Below, one piece after another: positions 1 through 8,642 of a DNA stretch of 64,000 nt. The position numbers and the translations under genes were made by a program. The notes below the pieces were generated by a model. That model saw only the letters and a program-made list of their open reading frames with translations, searched no databases and was not told the DNA's origin. The first letter of the stretch is position 1. Each line of letters begins with the position of its first letter. This DNA comes from Vulcanimicrobiota bacterium. GTDB taxonomy: Bacteria > Vulcanimicrobiota > Xenobia > Xenobiales > JADMJV01. The stretch lies in NCBI GenBank assembly GCA_023447635.1, contig JAEXNA010000085.1, positions 6,470 to 70,469 of the forward strand. The letters are read 5' to 3'.

Positions 1-15
1 ATTTTTCCAGCAGAC

Positions 16-41
16 AAAAAAGCCGCCCAGAGGGCGGCTTT
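16..41 (-). terminator. Intrinsic terminator of the PP2C phosphatase gene
   Basis: A perfect 10-bp stem (19-28 with 32-41, loop AGA) is followed on the minus strand by a run of six U residues (16-21). It lies 25 bp past the stop codon of the minus-strand phosphatase gene, the expected place for a rho-independent terminator. Confidence 0.9.
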
Positions 42-65
42 CTTTGTTTCTGGAGGCAGCTCGTC

Positions 66-1073
66 TCAGGCCTTTCGAGCGACCACGATGGTGACGTTAT
101 CCTTGGCGTCGGTTTCCAGAGTCCGCTTGAGAAGCGCCTGGGCCGCCTCTTTAGGCGAGGCGCTAGAGGTAAGGGTGGCTTCGATTTCGTCGTTGCTCAG
201 CTCCGAGTTCAGGCCGTCACTGCACAGCAGAAGCCAGCTTCCCGTACTCCACACCCGGTAAGGCGCTTCGTCTTCGCGCCATTTCGGCTCGACGGTCAGC
301 CGGTTGGCCTCTTTGCCGCCCCCCAGGCTCGACGTCAGTTGAGAGCGGAAAGGATGATCCTTGACCTCGGCTTCGGAGATGATCCCCTCTTCCAGGAGCA
401 GGCGCACGACCGAATGGTCTCGGGTCATGTACGAGATCTCTTTACCGTCGATCTGGTAGAGCCGGGAATCGCCGATGTAGCAATGAACAAAACCGTCTTG
501 ATTGACTACGGCGGCAACGGCTGTGGTACCCATACCGTGTAGCTCCCGCTCCTTGCTGGCGCGCTGCTCGATGGCGGCGTCGGCGCGATGCAGCGCCTCG
601 CTGAGCCCTTCGTAAAGGCTCTTGGGCTGATTGCCCTTTTGTTTTCTCACCACCCCGGCTATCAGGCTTGCGGCCAGTTCCGACGCGACTTCGCCGCCGG
701 CGTGTCCACCCATCCCGTCACATACCAGGAGAAGGGCGTAGTCCGAACCTAGCTCGGGAAGGGGGTAGAGGCGAAAGGTGTCCTGGTTGTTCCTCCGGGT
801 TTTGCCCAGGTGGGTTAGCCCGAACAGTTCGATTCCGTCGACTTTCAAGGCGACTTCGGAGTTTTTCCAATCCGGTTCACTCACGACGGGCTCCTTTTCG
901 GGGGCGATGGGGGGCGCGGCTTCTTCCTCGGGCTGCTGGCGGGAAGAGCGGAGCACGGCCAAAGCGACCGCCACGCTGGCGCCACCGAGCAGCAGTCCCG
1001 CGAACAGTTTGGCCCAGCGGGGCGCCCCCTCGTCAGCGGGGAAGTTGGGGTACAGATTCCATAGATCGATCAT
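66..1073 (-). CDS. PP2C-family serine/threonine protein phosphatase, membrane-anchored
   Basis: Predicted to dephosphorylate phospho-Ser/Thr proteins with two bound Mn/Mg ions. An N-terminal hydrophobic segment (about residues 22-42) precedes a linker and a PP2C domain (about 80-335). Visible PP2C motifs are RRNNQD, DGMGGHAGGE, GMGTT, GDSRLY, CSDGL and the closing DNVT, which supply the metal-binding aspartates. The ATG at 1073 has GGGAG eight bases upstream. The gene starts 20 bp after the stop of the 357-residue gene at 1094-2167 and is probably co-transcribed with it. The N-terminal anchor suggests the catalytic domain faces the cytoplasm, as in Stp-type partners of Hanks kinases; no kinase is in this window. 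Confidence 0.9.
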   Translation of the reverse strand: MIDLWNLYPNFPADEGAPRWAKLFAGLLLGGASVAVALAVLRSSRQQPEEEAAPPIAPEKEPVVSEPDWKNSEVALKVDGIELFGLTHLGKTRRNNQDTFRLYPLPELGSDYALLLVCDGMGGHAGGEVASELAASLIAGVVRKQKGNQPKSLYEGLSEALHRADAAIEQRASKERELHGMGTTAVAAVVNQDGFVHCYIGDSRLYQIDGKEISYMTRDHSVVRLLLEEGIISEAEVKDHPFRSQLTSSLGGGKEANRLTVEPKWREDEAPYRVWSTGSWLLLCSDGLNSELSNDEIEATLTSSASPKEAAQALLKRTLETDAKDNVTIVVARKA

Positions 1074-1093
1074 CGATAAGCTCCCTGGTCGTC

Positions 1094-2167
1094 CTAGAGT
1101 GAAGGTCCGGGCGCCAGCACCGGCTCGGCGGGGCCGACCGCCGCTCGCTCGTACCCCTGAGCCCGTTCGGCGGCGCGACCGGGATCGTCGGCCGGAGGGG
1201 CGAACTGCAGGACGATGCGTCGTTCTTCTACGGCGAAGGTCTCGACCCGTTTTCGCAGGTCGATCGGCACCTTGCCCCAGGGGTTGATTCTCATCGATTC
1301 GTTCGACGTCTCAACCAGCCCCTTGAGCTTCTTTTCGACAAAGGTGCGGAACAGTCCCAGCAGCGCGGTGCGGGTAAAGCCAGGGAGCTTCATGTTGGTT
1401 CCCGGCAGGTAGAATCGGTCGAAGTAGATGCCGAACATATCGTTCTCCGTCTCCAGGCGCAGGTCGACTCGGAAGGAGACGGGGACTTTGACTCGGGCCC
1501 GAGCGTCGACCACCATGACGGGACCAGGAAGTTCGATGTCGAGCTTTTCCACGACCGGGGGGATCTTCTTTCGAACCGCTTGCAAGATCCGTTCGAAGAA
1601 ACGCTGCTCGACTTCGAGGCGCATCTTTCTGAGCACCACGATCGCCTCGCGCTGGGCGACAGCGGGCGGCTTTTTGGTGTCCCAGTCCAGAATCGAAAGG
1701 GACAGGTCTTTGATCCGGATGAGTTCTTCCTGATCGTGGTTGAGGGTCAGTTGCTCGAGATCGACATCGACGTGAGCCACTTTGGCGCTGGTCAGCCGGA
1801 TCTGTTTGCGCACTTCGGACAACTCGACCCGGTTGATCGCCTGGTGCATTTCGGCAATCACCGGCTCGCCAGCGAATTCCGCCGCGCGGGCAAAGAAGCG
1901 ATCGTCGAGGTCGACGCGCAAGCGACGGGCGTACGGATCGACCGAGACCGCCGGGTCCTGTTTGTTGGGTAGGGCCAGGCGGTGGAGTCCGAAACCGGCC
2001 AGCGAGATGGTGATACCGGGGTCCGAGCCGTCGGCTGCGGTCAGCTTGAGGCCGTCGAGACTGGCCTCGAGATTCAGGCGGGCGCCCGAGGTAGGGTTCG
2101 CCTGGCCCGAAAGCCCGTCGATACGAAAGCTGTTGATGACCCCTAGGGCTTTGACGATGTGGTCCAT
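1094..2167 (-). CDS. Hypothetical protein, LmeA/AsmA-like in style
   Basis: A 357-residue protein I do not recognise. It has no signal peptide or obvious membrane segment. It alternates short beta-type strands (for example LNLEASLDGLKL and ITISLAGFGLHRL) with charged helices, and a block near residues 300-330 contains NPWGKVPIDLRKRV. Repeated strand patterns with few cysteines recall elongated lipid-transfer proteins such as DUF2993/LmeA, but this is only a resemblance. It is the upstream gene of a two-gene unit with the PP2C phosphatase. The last 30 residues are Pro/Ala-rich and probably disordered. Confidence 0.6.
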   Translation of the reverse strand: MDHIVKALGVINSFRIDGLSGQANPTSGARLNLEASLDGLKLTAADGSDPGITISLAGFGLHRLALPNKQDPAVSVDPYARRLRVDLDDRFFARAAEFAGEPVIAEMHQAINRVELSEVRKQIRLTSAKVAHVDVDLEQLTLNHDQEELIRIKDLSLSILDWDTKKPPAVAQREAIVVLRKMRLEVEQRFFERILQAVRKKIPPVVEKLDIELPGPVMVVDARARVKVPVSFRVDLRLETENDMFGIYFDRFYLPGTNMKLPGFTRTALLGLFRTFVEKKLKGLVETSNESMRINPWGKVPIDLRKRVETFAVEERRIVLQFAPPADDPGRAAERAQGYERAAVGPAEPVLAPGPSL

Positions 2168-2355
2168 CCTGGGAAGCTGACCTTTCTGCGGCGGAAACTG
2201 TCCCGGCCGCCCTTGAAGTGGGCTTCTCCGAGAGGGGCCGCTTCACCACCGAGAAGGGGGTTCCTGGTGGTTGGAATATGCCCTAATGGGGTAAGAGAAG
2301 GGTGCCGGCCCCTTGCCGACCAGGCGAAGGGGGGCAATTCCGGGGTCGGCGGAAT

Positions 2356-2778
2356 GTGAGTGACGTGTCCGAAACCGAAATCGTGATTCCGCAAAAACCC
2401 AACGGAGCCGGGGGCATCTTCTTCTGGTGGCTCAAGAAGCTGTTCTGGGTAGGCGCTAGAACTTACTGCCCTCGCTGTGAGCAAGGTCTGATGTTCGAGA
2501 GCTTCTTCGGAATCCGCAAACGCTGCCCCGTCTGTAACGTCAAGCTGCAGCCCCACGCGGGCGATGATCTTGGCGTGATCGCGGTAGGCTATTTCCTGAC
2601 CACCATCCCGGCCCTGATAGGTTTGCTTCTGGCGTATAAGTACACCGACTGGACTCCCTATCAGTTGCTCTTCTTTTTCTTCTTCCTAACGACAGTGATT
2701 CTGGTGGGCGGCTATCGAAATATGAAGGGGATTTGGGTCGCCTTCAATTTTCTCCTGACCGGACTCAAGAGGCTATAA
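2356..2778 (+). CDS. DUF983-family membrane protein with zinc ribbon
   Basis: A protein of about 140 residues with an N-terminal zinc ribbon (CPRC...CPVC) followed by the HAGDDLG segment typical of DUF983, then two transmembrane helices (a long stretch after GVIAVGYF and a Phe-rich helix). The family is widespread but its function is unknown. I favour the GTG at 2356; a GTG at 2365 and an upstream GTG at 2302 are also possible. A 7-bp inverted repeat (2315-2321 with 2344-2350, GCCGACC/GGTCGGC) sits just before the chosen start and may influence translation. It is transcribed divergently from the 1094-2167 gene. Confidence 0.8.
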   Translation: MSDVSETEIVIPQKPNGAGGIFFWWLKKLFWVGARTYCPRCEQGLMFESFFGIRKRCPVCNVKLQPHAGDDLGVIAVGYFLTTIPALIGLLLAYKYTDWTPYQLLFFFFFLTTVILVGGYRNMKGIWVAFNFLLTGLKRL

Positions 2779-2832
2779 CGGGCTTCCCACAGGGCAGGGA
2801 TCAGTATTTGGAGCCGGTCCCGGCCATGGGGG

Positions 2833-2860
2833 TTGCATTCCGAAGGCAGATAGCTATAAT
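2833..2860 (+). promoter_or_regulatory. Sigma70-type promoter of rpmA-obg
   Basis: A TTGCAT -35 box (2833-2838) and a perfect TATAAT -10 box (2855-2860) are separated by 16 bp. Transcription would start near 2867, leaving a leader of about 64 nt before the rpmA start codon. Confidence 0.8.
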
Positions 2861-2930
2861 ATGGCACCTACGTCAAAACCGTGGCCGCGCCGTGTCTAAG
2901 GCAACAGCGCCCACTAATGGAGTTTCAACG

Positions 2931-3218
2931 ATGATTTGGATGGATTTAACCCGGTTCGCCCACAAAAAGGGAATGGGATCGACCAAGAACGGTCGCGATT
3001 CCAACGCCAAGCGCCTGGGCGTGAAGCGTTACGGTGGTCAGGTCGTTTCCGCCGGCAGCATCCTGGTGCGCCAGCGCGGCAACAAGTTCTACCCCGGTGA
3101 GAACGTCATGGCCGGTCGCGACCACACCCTGTTCGCTACCGTCGACGGCGTGGTGAAGTTCGAGAATAAGGCTAACAAGGCCCTCATCTCGGTGGTCGCC
3201 GAGGAAGCCGAAGCTTAA
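2931..3218 (+). CDS. rpmA: 50S ribosomal protein bL27 with N-terminal extension
   Basis: This component of the large ribosomal subunit reaches towards the peptidyl-transferase centre. The body carries the signature segments HKKGMGSTKNGRDS, KRLGVKRYGGQ and the GxxVxFE region. Nine residues (MIWMDLTRF) precede the Ala-His-Lys-Lys start of the mature form, the same length and FA junction as the Firmicutes pro-L27 that the Prp protease cleaves. GGAG (2919-2922) sits eight bases before ATG 2931, supporting the extended start; ATG 2940 is an alternative. Unlike the usual order, rplU (and prp) is not upstream; DUF983 is. obg follows. Confidence 0.95.
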   Translation: MIWMDLTRFAHKKGMGSTKNGRDSNAKRLGVKRYGGQVVSAGSILVRQRGNKFYPGENVMAGRDHTLFATVDGVVKFENKANKALISVVAEEAEA

Positions 3219-3241
3219 GCTTCCCTTCTTCAACCGTAAGC

Positions 3242-3280
3242 GAGAAGAGCACCGCGTTAGGGGTGCTTTTCTCATTTTTT
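3242..3280 (+). terminator. Terminator or attenuator between rpmA and obg
   Basis: A 12-bp stem (3242-3253 with 3262-3273, one G-U pair) is followed by ATTTTTT (3274-3280). It lies between rpmA and obg, and the obg start codon comes only 20 bp later. It should end most rpmA transcripts and leave obg to read-through. Confidence 0.8.
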
Positions 3281-3299
3281 GAGAATTTTCGAGGTCTCA

Positions 3300-4742
3300 G
3301 TGTTCAAGGATCAGGTCAACATATTCGTCAAAGCTGGCGACGGAGGGCGCGGAGCGCGCTCCTTCCGACGGGAAAAATACGCCCCTCAAGGCGGCCCCGA
3401 CGGGGGGGATGGCGGCCACGGCGGCCACGTCATCATGGAGGCCGACGAGAACCTGCATACGCTGCTCGAGTTCAATAAGAAGGCTCACTTTCGGGCCGAA
3501 CGCGGGGGGCACGGCACCGGCTCTCGCAAGAGCGGATCGACCGCCGAGGACCTGGTGATGCGGGTGCCGGTCGGGACGCGCGTCTCCCTGCGCGACGACG
3601 GCTTGGTCATCGCCGATTTCACCCAGCATGGCGAGCGTGTGGTGATCGCCCGCGGCGGCCGAGGCGGCCGCGGCAACCAGCACTTTGCGACCTCGGAAAG
3701 GCAGGCGCCCCGCTTCTTCGAACTCGGCGAGCCGGGCGAGGAGCACTGGCTGCACCTGGATCTGCGTATGCTGGCCGAGGTCGGACTGATCGGCTTCCCC
3801 AACGCCGGGAAGTCGACGCTGCTCGGGGCTATCAGCAAGGCTGACCCCAAGATCGGCTCTTACGCTTTTACGACGCTGAACCCGATTCTAGGTATGGTTT
3901 ACCTGTCGCCGACGCGAAGTGCGGTGATCGCCGACTTGCCAGGTCTGATCGAGGGCGCCGCTTCAGGGATCGGCCTGGGTCATAAGTTCCTGCGCCACGT
4001 GGCGCGCACTCGCTTGCTCGTCCACGTGCTGGACCTGACCCAGCTCGACCCCAAAGAGCCTCTGGCCGGATACAGTATCATCCGTAAGGAGCTCAAGGAG
4101 TACGACCTTCAACTCTCGCTCAAGCCAGAGCTACTGGTGGTCAATAAGGTCGACGAAGAAGGCTGCGCCGAGGCGCTGGAAGCGCTTCGCGAAGTCTGCC
4201 GCAAAGCGTCGCGTCCGCTCTTGGAGATCTCTGCCGGTCTGGGCGTGGGGCTGGAAGAGTTCAAAGCGGCCGTGTTCGAGGAGCTGCAGAACGCCCCTCG
4301 GCCGGAAGCCGTCGAGGTGTTCCCGCTGCCGGACCGTCGCTCTCTGGAATTTACCATCCATCAGGAGGACGACGCCTTCGTCGTGCAGGGCCAGAAGGTC
4401 GAGATCCAGCTGGCCATGACCGACCTCAACGAGGACGAAGCGGTGCAGTTCTTGATGCGCCGCCTGGAAGGCTGGGGCGTTCAAGAAGGGTTGATTCGGG
4501 CTGGCGCCAAGCCGGGCGACGTCGTCCGTATCGGTGGAGCAGAGTTCGACTTTACCCCACGCTCGGTCTATCTCGACGACGAAGACGAGCGGGCCGAGCC
4601 GGACCTGCGTCCTTCAGCGGTCAAGCGGCTGGAGGTCAAGAAAGAGCTGAAATCGATCCGCGAGCAGAGCGAGAAGCTGTCGCCCAATCGCAGCCGCAGC
4701 CGCGGCAAGAAGCGCCAGGAGCGCCCCCGCCAGTACGAGTGA
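3300..4742 (+). CDS. obg: Obg/CgtA ribosome-assembly GTPase
   Basis: An essential GTPase in 50S maturation and stress signalling. It has a glycine-rich Obg fold (residues 1-158), a GTPase domain with G1 GFPNAGKST (from residue 165), G3 DLPG (about 212) and G4 NKVD, then an OCT domain (about 340-425) and a basic, Arg-rich tail. The start is set at GTG 3300 because the family begins MF-DQV and GAGG lies five bases upstream; an in-frame TTG at 3279 lies inside the preceding terminator. The 480-residue length is normal for OCT-containing members. It follows rpmA as in most bacteria. Confidence 0.96.
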   Translation: MFKDQVNIFVKAGDGGRGARSFRREKYAPQGGPDGGDGGHGGHVIMEADENLHTLLEFNKKAHFRAERGGHGTGSRKSGSTAEDLVMRVPVGTRVSLRDDGLVIADFTQHGERVVIARGGRGGRGNQHFATSERQAPRFFELGEPGEEHWLHLDLRMLAEVGLIGFPNAGKSTLLGAISKADPKIGSYAFTTLNPILGMVYLSPTRSAVIADLPGLIEGAASGIGLGHKFLRHVARTRLLVHVLDLTQLDPKEPLAGYSIIRKELKEYDLQLSLKPELLVVNKVDEEGCAEALEALREVCRKASRPLLEISAGLGVGLEEFKAAVFEELQNAPRPEAVEVFPLPDRRSLEFTIHQEDDAFVVQGQKVEIQLAMTDLNEDEAVQFLMRRLEGWGVQEGLIRAGAKPGDVVRIGGAEFDFTPRSVYLDDEDERAEPDLRPSAVKRLEVKKELKSIREQSEKLSPNRSRSRGKKRQERPRQYE

Positions 4743-4789
4743 GGGCGTGCCCAGTCCGGTCATGAGACTGGACCTGGATGGGAGAAAGA

Positions 4790-4825
4790 AAAGAGCCCCG
4801 GTCTCTGACGAGACCGGGGCTCTTT
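4790..4825. terminator. Bidirectional terminator, obg / Ig-like lipoprotein
   Basis: A perfect 16-bp stem (4790-4805 with 4810-4825) with a TGAC loop is flanked by A-rich and T-rich ends. It lies between two convergent genes and can serve both. Confidence 0.85.
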
Positions 4826-4844
4826 CGCGTCGTCGGACGAGACT

Positions 4845-6605
4845 CTAGGTGTTGCTAGAGGTCACGCGGATGTTGTTGAACAGGAAGGCAGCCGTAGGGG
4901 AAACACTTTCCATGCCCGGACGGATCTGGAAGAGCAGGCGGTCGACGAGGGTCGGCGAGGCCAGTACCGGAGTGTTCCTGAAGTAGTCTTCCCAGCCGGT
5001 GCCGGTGTGAACAGTAGCTCCATCAACGTAAATGGTCAGCTCGTCGTTGGCCTCGATGTCTCCAGGTCCATCTACGGCTTTCCAGACAATGCGTATGTTG
5101 TGCGGTGTGGTGCGGCTCAAATTGCTGGCGATGGTTTCTCCATCAGTGAACGCTCCGGTGTTAGGGCCGGTTCGTTCGTAGTTGAACAGCACGACATCAG
5201 TTCCGGTCACGTTGTCGACCAGGCGGATCACGCTCTGGCGGCCTTCGTCGTCGTCGCTAGGACCGATGTTGATCCGCAGCCCCTCCTGATAGGCTTCGCT
5301 AGAGGTGGTGAAATCGAAGGAGGCGTCGAAAGTGTTGTTCCGCGTCACGTTAAGGGGGGCGGCACCGGTCTCTCCAACAGGAACGGCCAGCGGCGGGGTC
5401 TGAAGAGCGGCGTTGAAGGCGTTCTCCGTGGCGCCGCCTTCAACTCGCAGAGCCCGGGTGCCGAAGTCGGCAAAAGCGGCTCCCGTGCGGTTGACGTTAG
5501 CGATGACAGCGGTCATGCCGCCATCGTTAGAGTAGCCGGTTTGTCCGTCGATCTCGCCGGTGTTGAAGGTGTCGAAGTTGCTGTCGCTTCCCGCGATTAC
5601 GGTCACGGTCGAAGTGGCGTTCAGGGTCGCGCCGCCAGCGGCGTTGTCGCCCGTGTAGGTCACGGTGATGGTGGCGTTGCCGATACCGGTGCTCTGGACT
5701 ACCAGGGTACCGCCGGTCTCGTTGACGGTGGCTACGGCGGGGTCGCTGCTCACGGCTTCGAAGTCGGCAGCCGTCAGGGTCGCCGTCTGGTTGTTCGCGT
5801 CGATTCCGTTCACCGTCAGGGTGGCGGTCTCGTTGACTAACAGCGTGCTGCTGGCGGGCTGGACTTGCAGACCGGTGTAGGCGCCCACGGGAGGGTTGCC
5901 TACGCTGACGGCGACAGTGTCGACGATAGCGGTGTCGCCCAGGGTCACGGTCACGGTGACGGTGGCGTTGCCTTGGGCTTCGCCGCGCACCTGGCCAGAG
6001 GCGCTGACGCTGGCGATGCCGGCGGGTTCGACCTCGTAGCTGACGGTTCCGTCGGCGGTGGTGTTGCTGCCGGCCAGGTTAACGGTCGCTCCGTTGCTGA
6101 AGCTTGCCAGAACCGCCAGGTTGGCGGTCTGGTTCAGGGCCAACTGCAGGCTGGCGGGGGTTACGTTCAGCTCTTCGAAGGTGACCGCTTCGGCGACGGC
6201 GCCGGTGAAGTCGACCACAGTGTTCTGCAGGACGGTCACGGGGCTGGCGACGGTTACGACCGTCAGCGGAACGCCGTTCGCGCCCAGGAAGGTCAGGACG
6301 CTCGAGCGCACCGAGGCGGGTACGTTGGTGAGGGTGATGCTATCCGCGTAGGTGCGGGTCTCGTCGACCACCTGGTCGCCACTTCCGGCATCGCCGGTGA
6401 ACAGTTCGAAGCGGATCGCTTCGGTGCCGGCGGGAACGCCGTAGGCTGCCTGGGCCAGAGGTTGGGTGAAGTTGTAGGTCAGAGAGCCCGTGTTGGGGGT
6501 CGGCGCGGTGCCGGTGTAGACATACTCTTCTCTGCTGTCTCCGCAGCCCACGATCAGGAGGGCGGCGGCCAACAGAAATAGGAGTCTTCGTGTATAGTTT
6601 AACAA
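4845..6605 (-). CDS. Large lipoprotein with bacterial Ig-like (Big2) repeats and a lectin-like C-terminus
   Basis: A 586-residue exported protein. The N-terminus is a lipoprotein signal (hydrophobic core then LIVGC, lipidated Cys near residue 21). At least two Big2-like beta-sandwich repeats follow (about 145-235 and 240-335; each has a xxVxPxxxxLxxNxTA strand and an A-xVSxxG/VATVN segment). The last 230 residues look like a concanavalin/LamG-type jelly roll (NTFDASFDF, LRINIGP, HNIRIVWK, LTIYVDG). The start is TTG at 6605 with AAGGG seven bases before it. Composition is rich in Thr, Ala, Asn and Val, typical of cell-surface adhesins. It is likely displayed on an outer surface and binds polymers; the ligand is unknown. 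Confidence 0.85.
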   Translation of the reverse strand: MLNYTRRLLFLLAAALLIVGCGDSREEYVYTGTAPTPNTGSLTYNFTQPLAQAAYGVPAGTEAIRFELFTGDAGSGDQVVDETRTYADSITLTNVPASVRSSVLTFLGANGVPLTVVTVASPVTVLQNTVVDFTGAVAEAVTFEELNVTPASLQLALNQTANLAVLASFSNGATVNLAGSNTTADGTVSYEVEPAGIASVSASGQVRGEAQGNATVTVTVTLGDTAIVDTVAVSVGNPPVGAYTGLQVQPASSTLLVNETATLTVNGIDANNQTATLTAADFEAVSSDPAVATVNETGGTLVVQSTGIGNATITVTYTGDNAAGGATLNATSTVTVIAGSDSNFDTFNTGEIDGQTGYSNDGGMTAVIANVNRTGAAFADFGTRALRVEGGATENAFNAALQTPPLAVPVGETGAAPLNVTRNNTFDASFDFTTSSEAYQEGLRINIGPSDDDEGRQSVIRLVDNVTGTDVVLFNYERTGPNTGAFTDGETIASNLSRTTPHNIRIVWKAVDGPGDIEANDELTIYVDGATVHTGTGWEDYFRNTPVLASPTLVDRLLFQIRPGMESVSPTAAFLFNNIRVTSSNT

Positions 6606-6794
6606 TTGATATCCCTTGTATTGATTCTTCTGCTCTCAGAAGAGACAGAGGGCATGACCTTCTTCTACTCCTGTGGAGGTCCTGTGCAGGAGTACGAATC
6701 AACGACAATTGGAGGCCCTGGGATGGGGCGGGGGGAGACCAGGGGTGTTATCCCGGTATGGGGTCGCGTTGCGGAGAAGCGGGTGACGACTCCG

Positions 6795-7487
6795 TTAGGT
6801 GGGAGCGACCTTGGCTGGGCGCTTACGGATCTCGAGATTCCTTTTGTCTTCAAGTCCGCGCTGTTTTTTGCTCGAGGCCCAGGAGCAGATGGGGCAGTCT
6901 TCGAGTTTGTGGTAAAGCGCGGGGCAGTACTGGCGGCCAAAATAGATGATCTGCAAGTGCAGCTTGGCCCAGGTTTCTCGAGGGAACACGGCCTTGAGGT
7001 CTTTTTCCGTCTGAACAACGTTTTTGCCGTTGGACAGCCCCCAGCGCTCGGCGAGCCGGTGGATATGGGTGTCGACCGGAAAAGCGGGAAATCCGAAGGC
7101 CTGGGCCATGACGACCGAGGCCGTCTTGTGGCCCACGCCGGGAAGGCTCTCCAGCTCCTCGAGGGTGCGCGGCGTCTCGCCTCCGTACTGCTCGACCAGG
7201 ATCGTCGATAACTTCGAGATGTTGGCTGCTTTGGTAGGAGCCAGGCCGATCTGTCGGATCAGTTCGCGAATCTCTTCCACCGGAAGGGCGCTCATCGCCC
7301 CGGGCGTAGCCGCACGGGCGAACAACGCCGGAGTGACCTCGTTGACCTTCTTGTCGGTCGTCTGGGCGCTGAGCAAGACGGCGAGCAGCAGGGTGTAAGG
7401 GTCGGTGTGGTCCAGCGGAATCGGGGGATGCGGGAACAGCTCCTCGAGTTGTTCGAGGATCCGCTGAGCTTTCTCTTTGCGTGTCAC
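6795..7487 (-). CDS. nth: Endonuclease III-type DNA glycosylase/AP lyase
   Basis: A base-excision repair enzyme that removes oxidised pyrimidines. The 230-residue protein has the helix-hairpin-helix LPGVGHKTA with the catalytic lysine, followed by VDTHIHR with the catalytic aspartate. The C-terminal cluster loop is atypical: YCPALYHKLEDCPIC gives C-x9-C-x2-C, and the fourth cysteine of the usual C-x6-C-x2-C-x5-C motif is absent, so the [4Fe-4S] site is altered or lost. GTG at 7487 lies only three bases after the ispH stop, with no clear ribosome-binding site, which suggests translational coupling to ispH. Confidence 0.93.
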   Translation of the reverse strand: MTRKEKAQRILEQLEELFPHPPIPLDHTDPYTLLLAVLLSAQTTDKKVNEVTPALFARAATPGAMSALPVEEIRELIRQIGLAPTKAANISKLSTILVEQYGGETPRTLEELESLPGVGHKTASVVMAQAFGFPAFPVDTHIHRLAERWGLSNGKNVVQTEKDLKAVFPRETWAKLHLQIIYFGRQYCPALYHKLEDCPICSWASSKKQRGLEDKRNLEIRKRPAKVAPT

Positions 7488-7490
7488 GGG

Positions 7491-8441
7491 TTAGCTGGAG
7501 GGGGTCAGCTCTTTCCGCATGGCGGAAAGCTCTTTAGGAAGGGTGAACTGCACGTCTTCCTCGATCACGTCGAGGTCGCAGAACTCGATGCTAAAGTTCT
7601 TTTCCAGCCAGCGGACGACATCTTGGACGAGGTGTTCGGGGGCGCTGGCGCCAGCGGTGATGCCCAGGCGCTTGATACCTTCGAACATCTCGACCCTCAA
7701 CTGGCCGCTGTCGTTGATCAGGTGCGAGCGGCAGCCGCGGCTCTGAGCGACCTCGACGAGGCGGTTCGAGTTCGAGGAGGTCGGCGAACCGATCACCAGG
7801 ATCATCTCGCACTTGTCGGTCATCTCTTTGACCGCAGCCTGGCGGTTGGTGGTGGCGTAGCAGATGTCGTCCTTAGGGGGCGACTCGATGCCGGGGAAGC
7901 GAGCGCGCAGGGCGTCGATCACCGCCTGGGTGTCATCGATGGAAAGAGTGGTCTGAGTCAGGTAGACGATCTTGGCGTCGTCGGGGAACTCGAGTTTCGC
8001 GACGTCCTCCGGAGCCTCGACCAGAACCATGGCTTGAGGAGCCTCTCCCATAGTGCCTTCCACTTCCACGTGGTTCCGGTGACCGATCAAGACAATCTGA
8101 TAACCCTTCTTTGCATACCGGATCGCTTCCAGGTGCACTTTGGTCACCAGGGGACAGGTCGCGTCGATCACCTTGAGGTTGCGTCCCGCGGCCTGAGTAC
8201 GGATCGACGGCGAGACGCCGTGGGCGGAGAAGATGGTGACCGCGCCTTCAGGGATCTCGGTCACGTCGTCGAGGAAGATGGCGCCTTTGCCGCGCAGATC
8301 GTTGACGACGTGATCGTTGTGCACGATCTCGTGGCGGACGTAGACCGGCGGTCCGTAGATGTCCAGGGCGATCTCTACTACATCGATGGCGCGATCCACG
8401 CCAGCGCAGAACCCGCGCGGTTTAGCCAGAAAAACTTTCAT
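7491..8441 (-). CDS. ispH: 4-hydroxy-3-methylbut-2-enyl diphosphate reductase
   Basis: The last enzyme of the MEP isoprenoid pathway, reducing HMBPP to IPP and DMAPP with a [4Fe-4S] cluster. The 316-residue protein has the three cluster cysteines in PRGFCAG (Cys12), DATCPLV and DICYATTNRQ, plus HNDHVV and SAHG; the GSxxSSNS substrate loop reads GSPTSSNS. GGAG lies six bases before ATG 8441; ATG 8444 is an equally simple alternative. The frame stays open far upstream (to 9338), but that part has no family similarity and overlaps a real plus-strand gene. Start of the ispH-nth operon. Confidence 0.96.
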   Translation of the reverse strand: MKVFLAKPRGFCAGVDRAIDVVEIALDIYGPPVYVRHEIVHNDHVVNDLRGKGAIFLDDVTEIPEGAVTIFSAHGVSPSIRTQAAGRNLKVIDATCPLVTKVHLEAIRYAKKGYQIVLIGHRNHVEVEGTMGEAPQAMVLVEAPEDVAKLEFPDDAKIVYLTQTTLSIDDTQAVIDALRARFPGIESPPKDDICYATTNRQAAVKEMTDKCEMILVIGSPTSSNSNRLVEVAQSRGCRSHLINDSGQLRVEMFEGIKRLGITAGASAPEHLVQDVVRWLEKNFSIEFCDLDVIEEDVQFTLPKELSAMRKELTPSS

Positions 8442-8642
8442 CATCTTCTCCATTCGAAATCGGCGGCCTTTCGCTGCCGGGCTTGCGCCGTTCCCCCGTT
8501 TGGCTGGGGTTTGCGACCCCAGGCCTGGAGCACTTCCCCAGCTAGGGGCAGCGCCAAACGCCAGAGGCCACTTTACTTTGCCGTTCTCGGGGAATCCTCT
8601 GCCTGGGGCCAGGAACCCCGGACGGGTGAGGGAAGTTAAACC

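Noticed and set aside
4845..6605. Plus-strand frames inside the Ig-like lipoprotein
   Set aside because: They are long because of the repetitive GC-rich codons and give Gly/Val-rich text without motifs.
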